64,000 bases of DNA from UBA6522 sp965262365. GTDB taxonomy: Bacteria > Pseudomonadota > Gammaproteobacteria > Steroidobacterales > Rariloculaceae. The stretch covers positions 186,001 to 250,000 of the forward strand of contig OZ253541.1 in NCBI GenBank assembly GCA_965262365.1, read 5' to 3'. The translations under genes and the position numbers were made by a program. Each line of letters opens with the position of its first letter. Positions within the stretch are counted from its first letter, which is position 1. Below are positions 16,805 through 26,645 of this stretch, in pieces. Under the pieces are notes generated by a model that saw only the letters and a program-made list of their open reading frames with translations, searched no databases and was not told the origin of the DNA.

Positions 16805-19800
16805 TTAAAAGCGCAGCGAGCCGTTGAGCTTGATGGCGTGCTCGGGCGCATCGCGCCCGTTCTCGCGCCGGCCCAACTCAAGGCCCATCTCGACGTTGGG
16901 TTCGGACGTGAGCCTGAACCCCGCGCGAAGCGACTGCGCCCCGCCGCCGGCGGACTCGGCGCCGAGGAACGGCACCCACAGCGCCTCGGCGTTGCGCCGG
17001 CCCGAGAACCCGTAGCCCCACTCCGCCTGCAACCGCTGCGCCGCGTTCATGGCCGCGCCCCGGACCAGGCCGCTGGCGTCCTGACGCGTCCACAGCGACT
17101 GCACACCGCTGTCGGTCCGTCCCCAGGCCGAACCGAGCTTCATCGAGAGGCCGCGCCCGTCGGGGCGGGGCTGGTAGCGGATCGAACCGCTGAAGCCCGA
17201 TTCCTCGTACGCGGTGTCCTCATGCGCCACCAGCGCACGCACGTTGATCTCGACCGCCAGTGGGCCGATCGCGTAACCCAGCCCTGCGCCGACTTCAAAC
17301 CCCGCGCCGGTCTCGGCATTGCCGCCGTCGTACCTGAGGCCCGCTTCCAGCGTCGGTCTGAGTACTGCTCCGCTGCCTAGCGGCATCGAGCCGGAGCCTT
17401 CGAGCATCACTCGCAACCGGCTGGTTTGTCCCGTCGCGCCCATCAGGTTCGCGGCGGCGTCCGATTCCGTGTTGGTCACCAGCGCATCGGAGACGACCGC
17501 GAGCTCAAAGGCGCCTGCGCGGCCCGAACGCATCGACAGCACCCCTCGCCCGCCGAACGCCGCCATGGCGGTCGCAAGCTCCGTCTGGACACCCGCTTGC
17601 GTACCCTCCGGCGTCAGCGTCAATGCGCCCGCGCCGTAGCCGAGCACGCCCCACAGGCGCGTGTGCTCGTTGAGCCGGTAGTGGACGTAGGGGTTGAGGC
17701 TCGTGAGCCGGCTGCTCACGGCGCCGCCCGCGGCCTCGGGGTGCGTGTAGGCGCCTTCGCCTTCGCTGTGCGAGAGCGTCACCCCGGCCAGCCACCGGTC
17801 CCGGCGGCTGTCCACCCCGAGTATCGCGGTGGCCACCTCGCCGTTGAGCGAGAGCGGCCCGTCGGCGCCGCTGAAGCGCGTCGCCGCGGCCTGGCCCCAC
17901 GCCGACCACTGCCCCAGCCAGCCCGGCGGCTCGGATGCCTCGCCGTGCTTGTCCAGTGGTCTTGAATAGAAGAACGAGCTGCCCATGAGCACGTCGCGCA
18001 GGTCCCCCGTCGGCAACCCGAGGCTGTTCAGAAGGGCGGTGCCGGCAGGGCTGCGCCCGGCAGGGTTGCGCCCCGCAAAACTGCTGCCTACCGGACTGCC
18101 GCCTGCAAGGCTGCCGCCCGCAGGGCTGCCACCGGCAGGGGGGTTGCGCCCGGCAAAACCGTCAGTCGTTTGAGGGCTACCGGCGGGGTTGGCGCCCGCC
18201 AGGTCCTTGAGCCGGTCCATGCGCGCCCAGGCGCTTTCGTCGGTGAGCGCCGGATTTGCGGCGCCGATGGCGTTGGACCCGTCGAACAGGCTATCCAACC
18301 CCCGCACCTGCCGGCCGCCGAGCGTGAAGTGCGTTTGCGGCGTTTCGGGCTCGCCGTCGCGCCACCGCCCGGCAATCGCCTCGACCACGTGGTCGGCTGA
18401 AGCGCGCCCGAACCGCGCCAGCCACGCTTGCGGCATCGGGTCGGTGTTCTGGATGGTGCCGGTCGCCGACGCGTGGACAATCAGGGCGTTCGAGGCGTTG
18501 CTCAAGGTGAGCGTGAACGTCTCCTGGCCCTCGTCGTGGGCGTCGTCGAGCACCGCCACGGAGATCGTCCTGGAGGCCTCTCCGGCGGCGAACCGCAGCA
18601 TGCCGCTCGCGCCCGTGTAGTCCTCGCCCGCCGTCGCGGTGCCGTCGGAGGTGGCGTAGTCCACCGTCACCGGCCCGGACGCGGCGCGCGACAGCGTCAC
18701 ATGGAACTGCAGCACCGCACCCGAACCCTCATCGGCGCCCGCATCGGCCACCGACAAGGCCGCAGGGCCGCGTATCTCGGTCGCGATCCCGCCGGACAGC
18801 TTGCGCCCGTCCGACGTGCACACGGCGTTTGCCGCCGCGCAGTCGCTGGTCGCGGGCAGCGACAGCCTCACCGCGCCATGCGACGCCGGCGTCACCGAAA
18901 TGTGCCAGAGGTCGCTGCGCCCGTTCACCCGCCGCGCCCCCGTCACCCCGGCTCCGGTCACCGCAAAGGCGATGTCGCGCAATACACGGTAGCTCGTCGC
19001 AACCGGCGCGCTGAACTGCAGCCGAACGGCAAACGCGCTTGCTCCGTCATGGTTGGAGGGCAACGACACGAAACGCGCCGTCAGCGGAGCGGTCTTGGGG
19101 ACGGAATCCCGTACCTGGGCCGAAGCGGGACCCGGCACCGTCGCCGCCACCGCCGCCGCGAGCGGCGCGCCGTCCAGGCAGAGCGCGTTCGCCGCGATCT
19201 TTGCGCCGCACGCGCGCGCCGGCAGGACGATGACCAGGTCGCCGTGCCGGGAGGGCGCAACGGTCACCAGCCAGGACATATTGCTGTCCTGCCTCATCCG
19301 CCTTGCTGCGGTAACGGTCCCGCCGGTGACCTCGAACAGCGAATCGCGCACGGTCAGGTAGCTCAAGTCCCCGGGTCCGGCGCTGAAGTGCAGCCTGAAG
19401 GTGAAGGCGCTCGCCCCGTCATGGCGCTCCGGCAGCGCCTCGAATCGCGCGGTAAACCCGTTCTGTTCGCTCCGGGCCTCCGCGGTTCGGGCGTCCGCGC
19501 TGCGCGATGCGCCCGGCAGCGTCACGCCGACTTCATCGGAGGCCGGGCCCTCGCCCCCCGCGCTCACCGCCCGCACACGGAAACGGTGCCACACGTCGGC
19601 GGCCAGATCCGTCACCGTGTGGCGCGTCGTCGTCGCGTCGCTGCCCCGGATGTCCGCCCAGGACATCCGCGTGACCGCGTTGTTGGCGCGGTCCTCGATG
19701 GTATGCAATATCCGGTACTTCGTAATCGGCGATCCGCTGTCGCCGGGCGTCTCCCAGCTCAGCTCGGCCCGGCCATCGCCGGCGGTCACGGCAAGCCCCG

Positions 19801-22800
19801 TCACCGCATTCGGTGGCGCCGGCGCCACCGGGCCCACCGCGTCGCTCTGCAGCCAACCCTCGGCGTTGCCCGCATCGTCGGTGAACCACGCCCGCACCGC
19901 GATCCTCCTGCCCTGGTCGTCGGCAACCGGCCGGTAGGTCCGCGCGGTCGCGCCGGAAATTTCCGTTGCGCTCTTGGCCGGCCCGGCGATTCGCACCCAG
20001 CGCCAGGAGAACGCCGACCCGTCCGGCACGCCGTCGCCGTCGGCGATCGTGCCCGGGCCCGCCGTGAGTTCCCGGCCCGTCACCGGCGCGCCCGCGATCG
20101 CCGGCCTGCCGGTGGCCGCGTTGTTGGCCGTGCCGTGGATGCGAATCAGCATGGCCACGTTGGTGGCGTCCCAGGAGTGTCCGGCCCAACGGTAGGCCCG
20201 GGAGCCCGAGCCGATGCGCCAGCCGTCGGGCGGGGCGCCTTGGGCAGAATCTTCGAGGGTCCCTTCAATGCTGCCGCCGCCTGCGGCCGTAGCGGTCACC
20301 GTCACGAAATAGGTCGTGTCCGGCGCCAGGTCGATGCCCCGGTCGGGGGCGGTGAACCTGTTGACTCCCGCGCCAGGCGAGGCCGGCCCGGTCAGCGTCC
20401 CGAGGCTGCGCCCCGGCACCTCGCGAAGGCTCGCATGGATGCTCACGGAGAAGGGCGCAAGCGGCGCCGTGCCGCTCAGGCGCAGATCGACGCCGCTCAG
20501 CCGCCAGCCGTCATCGTGCGGCCCGGTGGTAAAGGTCTGGGCAATGCGGCTGTAGTCCGAAAACGCGAAGCCCGACCAGGTCGCCGGCAGGCCGAGATTG
20601 CCTGCGAGCTCGCCGCCTGCCGGCGGTTCGCTGTCGTCGGGCGCGGCGTCGAGCGCCGAACCGGCGACGATCTGCACCGTCACCGCGAGGCCGGCCGTGC
20701 CGCCACGGCCGTCGTCCGCGGTCAGCGTCAGCGAATGGCGCGGCTTGGTCTCGAAGTCGTAGATCGCGCCGGTGCGGGTCTTCAGCTGCCGGGTTGCCGT
20801 ATCCAGCACGAACCACGCCGCGTCCGGCCCTTCCAGCCGGTAACTCAGTTCATCCGCGTTCGGATCCGTCGCCTCTGGCAGCGGGGCGCCCACCGGCCGG
20901 TCCTCCGCGCCGCTCTCCGGCAGGCTGCGCGTCGCGGCCGCGGCGGCGAACGCCGGCGCGCCGTTGGCCGGCGCGCGGGACCCCTGCCGCACCGCTTTCG
21001 ACCAGTCCCCGGTTCCCTCGGCGCTCTTCGCCCGCACCTGCGCCTCGTAGACCCTCCCCGCCTGAAGGCCGCCGGCGTCCACGTTCCTGACGGTGGCGGC
21101 AACGCTGACCAGGGTCCAGTCCCCGTCCGGGACCGTGCGATATCGCAGGTCGTAGCCGGTGATTTCGGGACCGCCGTTGACCGGCGCCGTCCAGGTGAAG
21201 AGCAGGCTGTCCGACGAGCTCCCGAGCCCGGCCCGCACCGCCGGCGCCCGCGGCGGCTCGTCCGCGTCGAAGATGTCGACCGTCACCGCCAGGGCGGCCG
21301 TGCCGCCGCGGCTATCGTCCGCGATCAGCGTCAGCGAATGGCGCGGCTTTCTCTCGAAGTCGTAGATCGAGCCGGACTTCGTCTTCAGGTGCCGCGTCGT
21401 CGCGTCGAACCCGAACGAGGACGCGTCCGGCCCCTCCAGGCGGTAGCTCAGCGTATCGCTGTCCGCGTCCGTCGCCGCCGGGAGCGGGGCGCCGATAGCG
21501 AGGTTCGCCGCGCGGTCCTCCGCCACGCTGCGCTGCGCCGAGGCGACGTCGAACGCCGGCGCGGCGTTGCCCGGCACATTGGTGGAGCCGGCCCCGGTCT
21601 GCGACCAGTCCCCGGTCCCATCGGCATTTCTCGCCCGCACCTGCGCCTCGTAGGCCGTCCCCGCCCTGCGCACGCCCACAGTCACCGTCCTGCCGTTGGC
21701 GCCGGAGAAGCGGCTCGAAGTCCAGTTCTGGCTCCCAGCCACGCGATAGCGCAGATCGTAGCCCGAGATCGCCGGGCGCCCGGCGTTCGACGGCGCCGTC
21801 CAGGTCACCGCCAGTTCCGTCGCGCTCCCCCGGCCCGACGTCACCGCCGGTCCCGCCGGCGCCGGCGGCGGCTCGTCCACGTCGCTCACCGAGATCGTCA
21901 CGTCGATGCCGGTGCGCCCGCCGCGGCCGTCTTCGGCGATCACTTCCACGGCATAGCTCGACTTCGCCTCGTGGTCGTACCGCTCCCCGGCCTTCGTCTT
22001 CAGATGCCCCGAGAACGGATCGATGCCGAACCGATGCCCATGCTCGCCTTCCAGTGCGTAGAATGCACGGTCCCCGTCCGCGTCCCGCGCTTTCACCGGC
22101 GCGCCGATATTCGCGGCCGAGCGGATCGGACCATCGCCCACCGTCTCGGCCAGGCTCCGCTCCGGAGCTGACTCGACAAAGACCGGCGCCACGTTCGATC
22201 GCAACACCCGCCCGGTGCTCTCAAGGAGCTTTCTATTGCCTCTGGAGTCGCCGTAGTTCACGACCGCCTGCAAGCGCTGGCCCACATCGGCCGCAACCGG
22301 CGTGTAGTGCGCGCAGTGCGGGTAAATCGTGCACCCCTGCCCCGTGGCGCCGGCGATGTCCTGCCACTGTCCGTCGCCGGAGTCGCGGCGCCATTGCCAG
22401 ACCGAATAGCGAATGTCGTCTTCGGGATCCTGCAGCCGCGCCGTCAGCATCTCGGCCTGGCGCGCCGGCAGGCTCTCCAACGTCACCGTACCGGGCTCGT
22501 TGTGGTCGAACACATTGACCGTCACCCGGATCGTGGCCTGCCCACCGCGCCCGTCGCTGGCTGTCACGCTCACGCTATAGGACGCCTTGCTCTCGTAGTC
22601 GAACGGGCGGGCGGTAGACAGCTGGCCGCTGTCGGCATCGATGCGGAAGCTCGATGCATCGTCGCCGCCCAGGCTGTAGGTCAGCGAGTCCCCGTCCCCG
22701 TCCTTCGCCGTCACGGCGCCCCCCCGGGCCTTCGAGCCGGCGGCCCCGTTCTCCCAAACCTCGCGCTGCGTCCAGGTGCCCTCCACGAACACCGGCAGCT

Positions 22801-25800
22801 GGTTGGTCGGCGCCCAGTCGCCATCGCCTTCGGCGTTGGTGCCGCGCACCTGCACCTCGTAGGACTTGTCCGCCTGGAGGCCCGTCAGCGTCGCGGTCGT
22901 GCCGGTGACATCCTGCGGACCGTTCTTCCAGGCGCCATCGGGGAATTCCCGGTAGCGCACGTCGTAACTCGTTATAACCGGCCGGCCCGTATTGTCCGGC
23001 GCAATCCAGGTTGCCGTACGGGTGGTGTCGCTCCCCTGCACCGGCGAAACCGCCCCCCCGCCCGGGGTCAGCGGCGGCTCGGAGACGTCGTCGACGTTGA
23101 CGGTCACCGCGATGGTGGGCGATCCGCCGAAGCCGTCATTCGCCCCAACCGTCACCGTATAGCTTGGCTTGGCCTCGTGATCGAAGCGGACCCCGGCCTT
23201 CGTGCTCAGCTGCCCCGTGGTCGAATCGATGGCGAAGCTGGCCGCGCCGGACCCCTCCAGGCGGTAGGTGAGCGTGTCGTTGTCGGCGTCTGTTGCATTC
23301 ACCGCGGCGCCGAAATCCATCGCCACCGAGGTCGCGGTGCCGATCGTCTCGGAGAAGCTGCGTGGCGCGGCGATGGCGAATTTTGGCGGCGTGTTCGTCG
23401 AAGTCGCCGAAACCTCTGCAAAGGCCTCGCCCGGACCGTTGGCATTCACCGCCCGCACCTGGAATTTGTGGCAATCGCAAGCGGCCAGGTCCTCCACCGT
23501 GTACGAGGTCGTCGCGGGGCCGCTGCCGGGGATGGCGATCCAGTTCCCGAAGGGGTTGCTGGCCTGCTTCGACCGGTAGTCGTAGCGCGTGATCGGCGAA
23601 CCGCCGTTGCCGGGAGTCTGCCACGCCAATTCCGCAATCCCCTTGCCTTCCTTCGCCGTCAGCCCCGTCACCGAATCCGGCGCCCTGGTCGCGCTCGGCG
23701 TTCCCGTGAACGTGCTTGTAGGCCAGCCGTCCGCTGCAGCGCCTGCCAACCGCAACTCGAAGGTATAGGACACGTCGTTGGAAAGGTTCTTCACCGTGTA
23801 GTGGTACGATTGCAATAATCGCGAACCCTCTTCGGCAACGAATAGTGTCCAAGCGCCCGAAGGCGTGCAATTGATGACCTGGCAGTACCGGTATCGGTAT
23901 TCCCCGATATCGTCTGCCCAGAATTGCGGGGCTCGCCAGGTCAGCAGTATCTCGCCGTCGCGCGCAACCGCTTTCGCGTCCCTCGGCGGGCTCGAAAAGA
24001 AGGCATTGGAGGTCAGCGTCTCGCTGTTGCCTGCATCGTCCGTGAACGAGACCTTGATCTTGAAACTCTTGCCTCGGTCGGCGTTCACCAGCGTATAGCT
24101 TGCCGAGGTTGCCGTCGAGATATCGGTCTCGGCCCCGGTCGCCGGGTCAATCCGGATCCACTGGTAAGTATAGCTCGCCTTCGAGATTCCGTTGGGGTCG
24201 CTGACATAGGCTGCCAAGCCGGTCAGCGTGGTCCCCAACATTGCGCCACGCCCTGCGTCGGCGATAGACACTTCGCCCCTCGCCGCGACGTTGGAGTCGG
24301 GCACGTCGATGGACACCGCCTGGTTGGTCAGCGCCGCGGCGTTGTTGCCTGCCAGATCATGGATGGTGTACGTCGTTCCAACCCCGTAACTCACCGTGAC
24401 GGTCTGTCCTCCGGACACGGCCGAGGAAAGCGTGAGCGTCACCGTGGTCCCCGCGACCGTCACAAAGTCGACCGTCCGGCGAGCGCCCGCGACCATGACC
24501 GTGAAGTCATGCGGGAAAGGGGTGAACGCGTTGTCCAGCCTCTCGCTGTAGGTGAGCACGATTTCGGTCGTTGCCGTCCCCAATTCCGCCGTCGCGCTCT
24601 GGAGCGTGGGGAAAACGCCGTCGACCTTGCGGTCGGAGAAGGGGCCCTGCGCTGCAATGCCGCTCTCGCCGAGCGCGGGACCGGCGCAGCCGCCGTAGTG
24701 GTAGGAGTGCGAACGAAGAGCGGTGGGCCCAGCCGGAATCTGGATGCCGTCGCTGTCGGCATCGCCTTCCACTACCGTGTATTTATACCCCCATCTGGCT
24801 GAGCCGGCTCCTGAGTACCAGTGCGCGTATTTTGCTGCGGTTCCAAGCGTGAAACGAACCGTGGGGGTGGCTTGCGGTGCGATACAATTCGGGGCACGGT
24901 CGAACGCGACCAGGAAGATGATCTCGTCGCCGATGCCGTAGGGCCGGCTGTGCTGACGGTCGTGCAGGGTGATGGACCTGACGGCCGGCGCCGAGTCGGC
25001 CTCGTTCGAGTCGCCCGCTTCGCCGTGGCTGTTCACCGCCCGCACCTTGAAGGTGTAGTCGGTGCCGCCGGTCAGCCCGGTTACGGTGTGGCTCGTCGTC
25101 GAAGCCCCGCTGCCGGTGATGTCCGCCCATGCGCTGTAGCTGCTGCTGCCACTCTTCTGCGCCACCTGGAACTTGGTAATCGCCAAGCCATTGTCCGACG
25201 GCGTGCTCCAGGCCAGCACGACCTTCGTGTTGCGCGACGTCGCCGACAGATCCGTGATCGCCCCCGGCACCGCCGCCGTGCGCGTCACCTTCACCGTGAA
25301 GGTCTTGGTGGTGGTGCCGCCCGCTTCGGTCACCTTCACCTTGATCGTGTTCACGCCCACCGCGAGCGACACCTGATGGCCTGTTGCCGCGTCCGCGTCC
25401 GCCAGTGCCGCGTCGTTCTCGTCCAGGTACGCCAGCGTCGCGTTGTTCTGCCTCAGCGTCGCCGTGACGGTGATCTCGTCCACCGTGTTCGGGACCGTTG
25501 CCGTGTAGGCGGTCGCGCCCTCCGCCGCGAATGTCGGCGAGAGCATGCCGTGGCTCAGCATCAGACCGCTCAGGGAGGTGGTCTTGGCGTAGCCCGTGAT
25601 CGCGATTTTCTTGGATTGGACGAAAGTTGTCCAGTTACCCGAGGTTAAAGCTCGCCCTCTATACAGACTGTTGTTTGCAATGCTCCAGCCGGACTGGGCG
25701 CCCGAATCCTCGTTGTCGCTGGCGGTGTTCTGCAAGTTGCCGAGATCACTGGAAGAGCTGTCCAAAATCACGAAGTAGGTGGTGTTGGCTGCGAGGTCGA

Positions 25801-26290
25801 TACCGGAAGCGGTGTAGGCATTCAATGTGTTGGAAACGAGAATGGCAGGACTGGTGAGGGTGCTGACAGAGGTGCCCGGACTCCCGTTGACATTGGTCCA
25901 GATGGACACAGGGTATGAAGCGGAAGTGTTCTGCAAGAAGGCAAACTGGATGCTAACTCCGGTCAGCTTGTATCCGGCGGCGTGTCTGCCAGTGGTGAAG
26001 GCCTGAGCATGGTCGAATCGAGAAATGCTTCCTAATCCCCCGTTTGTTTGACCGGTGTTGCTGACGAGGGTGATGGCGGTCTGTGCGGCGGCGGGGCCGG
26101 CGGCCAGGGCGGCGAGCAGCGCAAGGAGCGCGGCGACAGCCGGCAAAAACCCGAGCGCCGCGCGGGAACCGCAGGGCGGGGAAGAAACGGGGGATGGGAA
26201 ACCGCCGGAGACGCGCCCCGCGGCGGAGGATGAGTCAGACGGTTGCCCGAACCGTACCGGGAACCATCGCCGAAGCCATGACGTACTCAC
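16805..26290 (-). CDS. Giant autotransporter-like adhesin (locus A)
   Basis: The frame runs unbroken from 26632 to a TAA at 16805-16807. GTG 26290, just after the octamer array, is one possible start (about 3161 residues); if the frame is entered upstream, the array is translated. A Sec signal ending GPAAAQ lies near 26090-26160. Then come a choice-of-anchor-R-like domain (QAFTTGRHAAGYKLTG), cadherin-like and FnIII modules, alternating cadherin and FnIII pairs (20640-23370), a second anchor-R-like domain (20110-20600), and Calx-beta (18430-18760). A Gly/Pro/Ser linker follows, then a C-terminal beta-barrel of about 370 residues ending LNGSLRF, with a terminal Phe as in outer-membrane proteins. 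Likely surface-anchored adhesion. Expression is probably controlled by the repeat module upstream. Confidence 0.88.
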   Translation of the reverse strand: MSTSWLRRWFPVRFGQPSDSSSAAGRVSGGFPSPVSSPPCGSRAALGFLPAVAALLALLAALAAGPAAAQTAITLVSNTGQTNGGLGSISRFDHAQAFTTGRHAAGYKLTGVSIQFAFLQNTSASYPVSIWTNVNGSPGTSVSTLTSPAILVSNTLNAYTASGIDLAANTTYFVILDSSSSDLGNLQNTASDNEDSGAQSGWSIANNSLYRGRALTSGNWTTFVQSKKIAITGYAKTTSLSGLMLSHGMLSPTFAAEGATAYTATVPNTVDEITVTATLRQNNATLAYLDENDAALADADAATGHQVSLAVGVNTIKVKVTEAGGTTTKTFTVKVTRTAAVPGAITDLSATSRNTKVVLAWSTPSDNGLAITKFQVAQKSGSSSYSAWADITGSGASTTSHTVTGLTGGTDYTFKVRAVNSHGEAGDSNEADSAPAVRSITLHDRQHSRPYGIGDEIIFLVAFDRAPNCIAPQATPTVRFTLGTAAKYAHWYSGAGSARWGYKYTVVEGDADSDGIQIPAGPTALRSHSYHYGGCAGPALGESGIAAQGPFSDRKVDGVFPTLQSATAELGTATTEIVLTYSERLDNAFTPFPHDFTVMVAGARRTVDFVTVAGTTVTLTLSSAVSGGQTVTVSYGVGTTYTIHDLAGNNAAALTNQAVSIDVPDSNVAARGEVSIADAGRGAMLGTTLTGLAAYVSDPNGISKASYTYQWIRIDPATGAETDISTATSASYTLVNADRGKSFKIKVSFTDDAGNSETLTSNAFFSSPPRDAKAVARDGEILLTWRAPQFWADDIGEYRYRYCQVINCTPSGAWTLFVAEEGSRLLQSYHYTVKNLSNDVSYTFELRLAGAAADGWPTSTFTGTPSATRAPDSVTGLTAKEGKGIAELAWQTPGNGGSPITRYDYRSKQASNPFGNWIAIPGSGPATTSYTVEDLAACDCHKFQVRAVNANGPGEAFAEVSATSTNTPPKFAIAAPRSFSETIGTATSVAMDFGAAVNATDADNDTLTYRLEGSGAASFAIDSTTGQLSTKAGVRFDHEAKPSYTVTVGANDGFGGSPTIAVTVNVDDVSEPPLTPGGGAVSPVQGSDTTRTATWIAPDNTGRPVITSYDVRYREFPDGAWKNGPQDVTGTTATLTGLQADKSYEVQVRGTNAEGDGDWAPTNQLPVFVEGTWTQREVWENGAAGSKARGGAVTAKDGDGDSLTYSLGGDDASSFRIDADSGQLSTARPFDYESKASYSVSVTASDGRGGQATIRVTVNVFDHNEPGTVTLESLPARQAEMLTARLQDPEDDIRYSVWQWRRDSGDGQWQDIAGATGQGCTIYPHCAHYTPVAADVGQRLQAVVNYGDSRGNRKLLESTGRVLRSNVAPVFVESAPERSLAETVGDGPIRSAANIGAPVKARDADGDRAFYALEGEHGHRFGIDPFSGHLKTKAGERYDHEAKSSYAVEVIAEDGRGGRTGIDVTISVSDVDEPPPAPAGPAVTSGRGSATELAVTWTAPSNAGRPAISGYDLRYRVAGSQNWTSSRFSGANGRTVTVGVRRAGTAYEAQVRARNADGTGDWSQTGAGSTNVPGNAAPAFDVASAQRSVAEDRAANLAIGAPLPAATDADSDTLSYRLEGPDASSFGFDATTRHLKTKSGSIYDFERKPRHSLTLIADDSRGGTAALAVTVDIFDADEPPRAPAVRAGLGSSSDSLLFTWTAPVNGGPEITGYDLRYRTVPDGDWTLVSVAATVRNVDAGGLQAGRVYEAQVRAKSAEGTGDWSKAVRQGSRAPANGAPAFAAAAATRSLPESGAEDRPVGAPLPEATDPNADELSYRLEGPDAAWFVLDTATRQLKTRTGAIYDFETKPRHSLTLTADDGRGGTAGLAVTVQIVAGSALDAAPDDSEPPAGGELAGNLGLPATWSGFAFSDYSRIAQTFTTGPHDDGWRLSGVDLRLSGTAPLAPFSVSIHASLREVPGRSLGTLTGPASPGAGVNRFTAPDRGIDLAPDTTYFVTVTATAAGGGSIEGTLEDSAQGAPPDGWRIGSGSRAYRWAGHSWDATNVAMLIRIHGTANNAATGRPAIAGAPVTGRELTAGPGTIADGDGVPDGSAFSWRWVRIAGPAKSATEISGATARTYRPVADDQGRRIAVRAWFTDDAGNAEGWLQSDAVGPVAPAPPNAVTGLAVTAGDGRAELSWETPGDSGSPITKYRILHTIEDRANNAVTRMSWADIRGSDATTTRHTVTDLAADVWHRFRVRAVSAGGEGPASDEVGVTLPGASRSADARTAEARSEQNGFTARFEALPERHDGASAFTFRLHFSAGPGDLSYLTVRDSLFEVTGGTVTAARRMRQDSNMSWLVTVAPSRHGDLVIVLPARACGAKIAANALCLDGAPLAAAVAATVPGPASAQVRDSVPKTAPLTARFVSLPSNHDGASAFAVRLQFSAPVATSYRVLRDIAFAVTGAGVTGARRVNGRSDLWHISVTPASHGAVRLSLPATSDCAAANAVCTSDGRKLSGGIATEIRGPAALSVADAGADEGSGAVLQFHVTLSRAASGPVTVDYATSDGTATAGEDYTGASGMLRFAAGEASRTISVAVLDDAHDEGQETFTLTLSNASNALIVHASATGTIQNTDPMPQAWLARFGRASADHVVEAIAGRWRDGEPETPQTHFTLGGRQVRGLDSLFDGSNAIGAANPALTDESAWARMDRLKDLAGANPAGSPQTTDGFAGRNPPAGGSPAGGSLAGGSPVGSSFAGRNPAGRSPAGTALLNSLGLPTGDLRDVLMGSSFFYSRPLDKHGEASEPPGWLGQWSAWGQAAATRFSGADGPLSLNGEVATAILGVDSRRDRWLAGVTLSHSEGEGAYTHPEAAGGAVSSRLTSLNPYVHYRLNEHTRLWGVLGYGAGALTLTPEGTQAGVQTELATAMAAFGGRGVLSMRSGRAGAFELAVVSDALVTNTESDAAANLMGATGQTSRLRVMLEGSGSMPLGSGAVLRPTLEAGLRYDGGNAETGAGFEVGAGLGYAIGPLAVEINVRALVAHEDTAYEESGFSGSIRYQPRPDGRGLSMKLGSAWGRTDSGVQSLWTRQDASGLVRGAAMNAAQRLQAEWGYGFSGRRNAEALWVPFLGAESAGGGAQSLRAGFRLTSEPNVEMGLELGRRENGRDAPEHAIKLNGSLRF
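18046..18165 (-). repeat. Degenerate 15-nt tandem repeats in the adhesin linker
   Basis: About seven imperfect 15-bp units (type CCGGCAGGGCTGCGC on the plus strand) encode a Gly-Ser-Pro-Ala-rich pentapeptide linker between passenger and barrel. The unit is a multiple of three, so copy change alters linker length but not frame. Confidence 0.7.
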
Positions 26291-26582
26291 GGCTCTGCGG
26301 CTCTGCGGCTCTGCGGCTCTGCGGCTCTGCGGCTCTGCGGCTCTGCGGCTCTGCGGCTCTGCGGCTCTGCGGCTCTGCGGCTCTGCGGCTCTGCGGCTCT
26401 GCGGCTCTGCGGCTCTGCGGCTCTGCGGCTCTGCGGCTCTGCGGCTCTGCGGCTCTGCGGCTCTGCGGCGAATCAGGGTAGCTCGAACCGCCTTTGAAGT
26501 CAATAGGTGATTTGCCGTAACCTGTTGACGCGCCGGGATAATTCGGTTCGTCGACATGCATTTGAGCGTTGATGCCGTCCAT
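26235..26582 (-). CDS. Leader ORF reading through the octamer array (locus A)
   Basis: ATG 26582 starts MDGINAQM; the frame passes STGYGKSPID and the whole repeat array and ends MASAMVPGTVRATV at a TGA inside the adhesin coding region. It is the counterpart of 43201-43440, with the same start, the same conserved block and the same end (MASAMVPGAVRAAV). Outside a variable 10-codon stretch, most differences before the repeats fall at third codon positions of this frame (about 8 of 12), so the leader looks translated. At the present repeat count the leader is out of frame with the adhesin; one unit more or two fewer would join them. It could be the true N-terminus of a phase-variable precursor or a separate leader peptide. 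Confidence 0.5.
   Translation of the reverse strand: MDGINAQMHVDEPNYPGASTGYGKSPIDFKGGSSYPDSPQSRRAAEPQSRRAAEPQSRRAAEPQSRRAAEPQSRRAAEPQSRRAAEPQSRRAAEPQSREYVMASAMVPGTVRATV
26293..26468 (-). repeat. Octanucleotide tandem repeat, 22 perfect units (CCGCAGAG)
   Basis: 176 bp of uninterrupted 8-bp units (CTCTGCGG on the plus strand). Eight is not a multiple of three, so gain or loss of a unit shifts the reading frame; read through, it encodes an 8-residue period. It lies between the conserved leader and the adhesin signal peptide, the classic place for slipped-strand phase variation. Confidence 0.97.
26475..26503 (-). promoter_or_regulatory. Sigma70-like promoter before the octamer array (locus A)
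   Basis: TTGACT (26503-26498), 17-nt spacer, TACCCT (26480-26475). The paralogous module B has TTGACA, 17 nt, TATGCT. If used, transcription would start within the repeats. These bases also lie in the conserved leader ORF, so the match may be incidental. Confidence 0.4.
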
Positions 26583-26645
26583 GATGAACTCTCGCAATTT
26601 GGTTGGGCTGTCCGCAGCCCGGTCGACTCCATCCTATGGCCGGAA

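Noticed and set aside
18428..22171. Plus-strand open frame of ~1250 codons opposite the locus-A adhesin
   Set aside because: Arg-rich translation without domains; the minus strand has FnIII and cadherin modules.
26293..26468. Reading the octamer array as a CRISPR or as a structural repeat domain
   Set aside because: Units are only 8 bp and perfectly uniform without spacers. The encoded octapeptide precedes the secretion signal, so it fits a slippage tract rather than a folded repeat.
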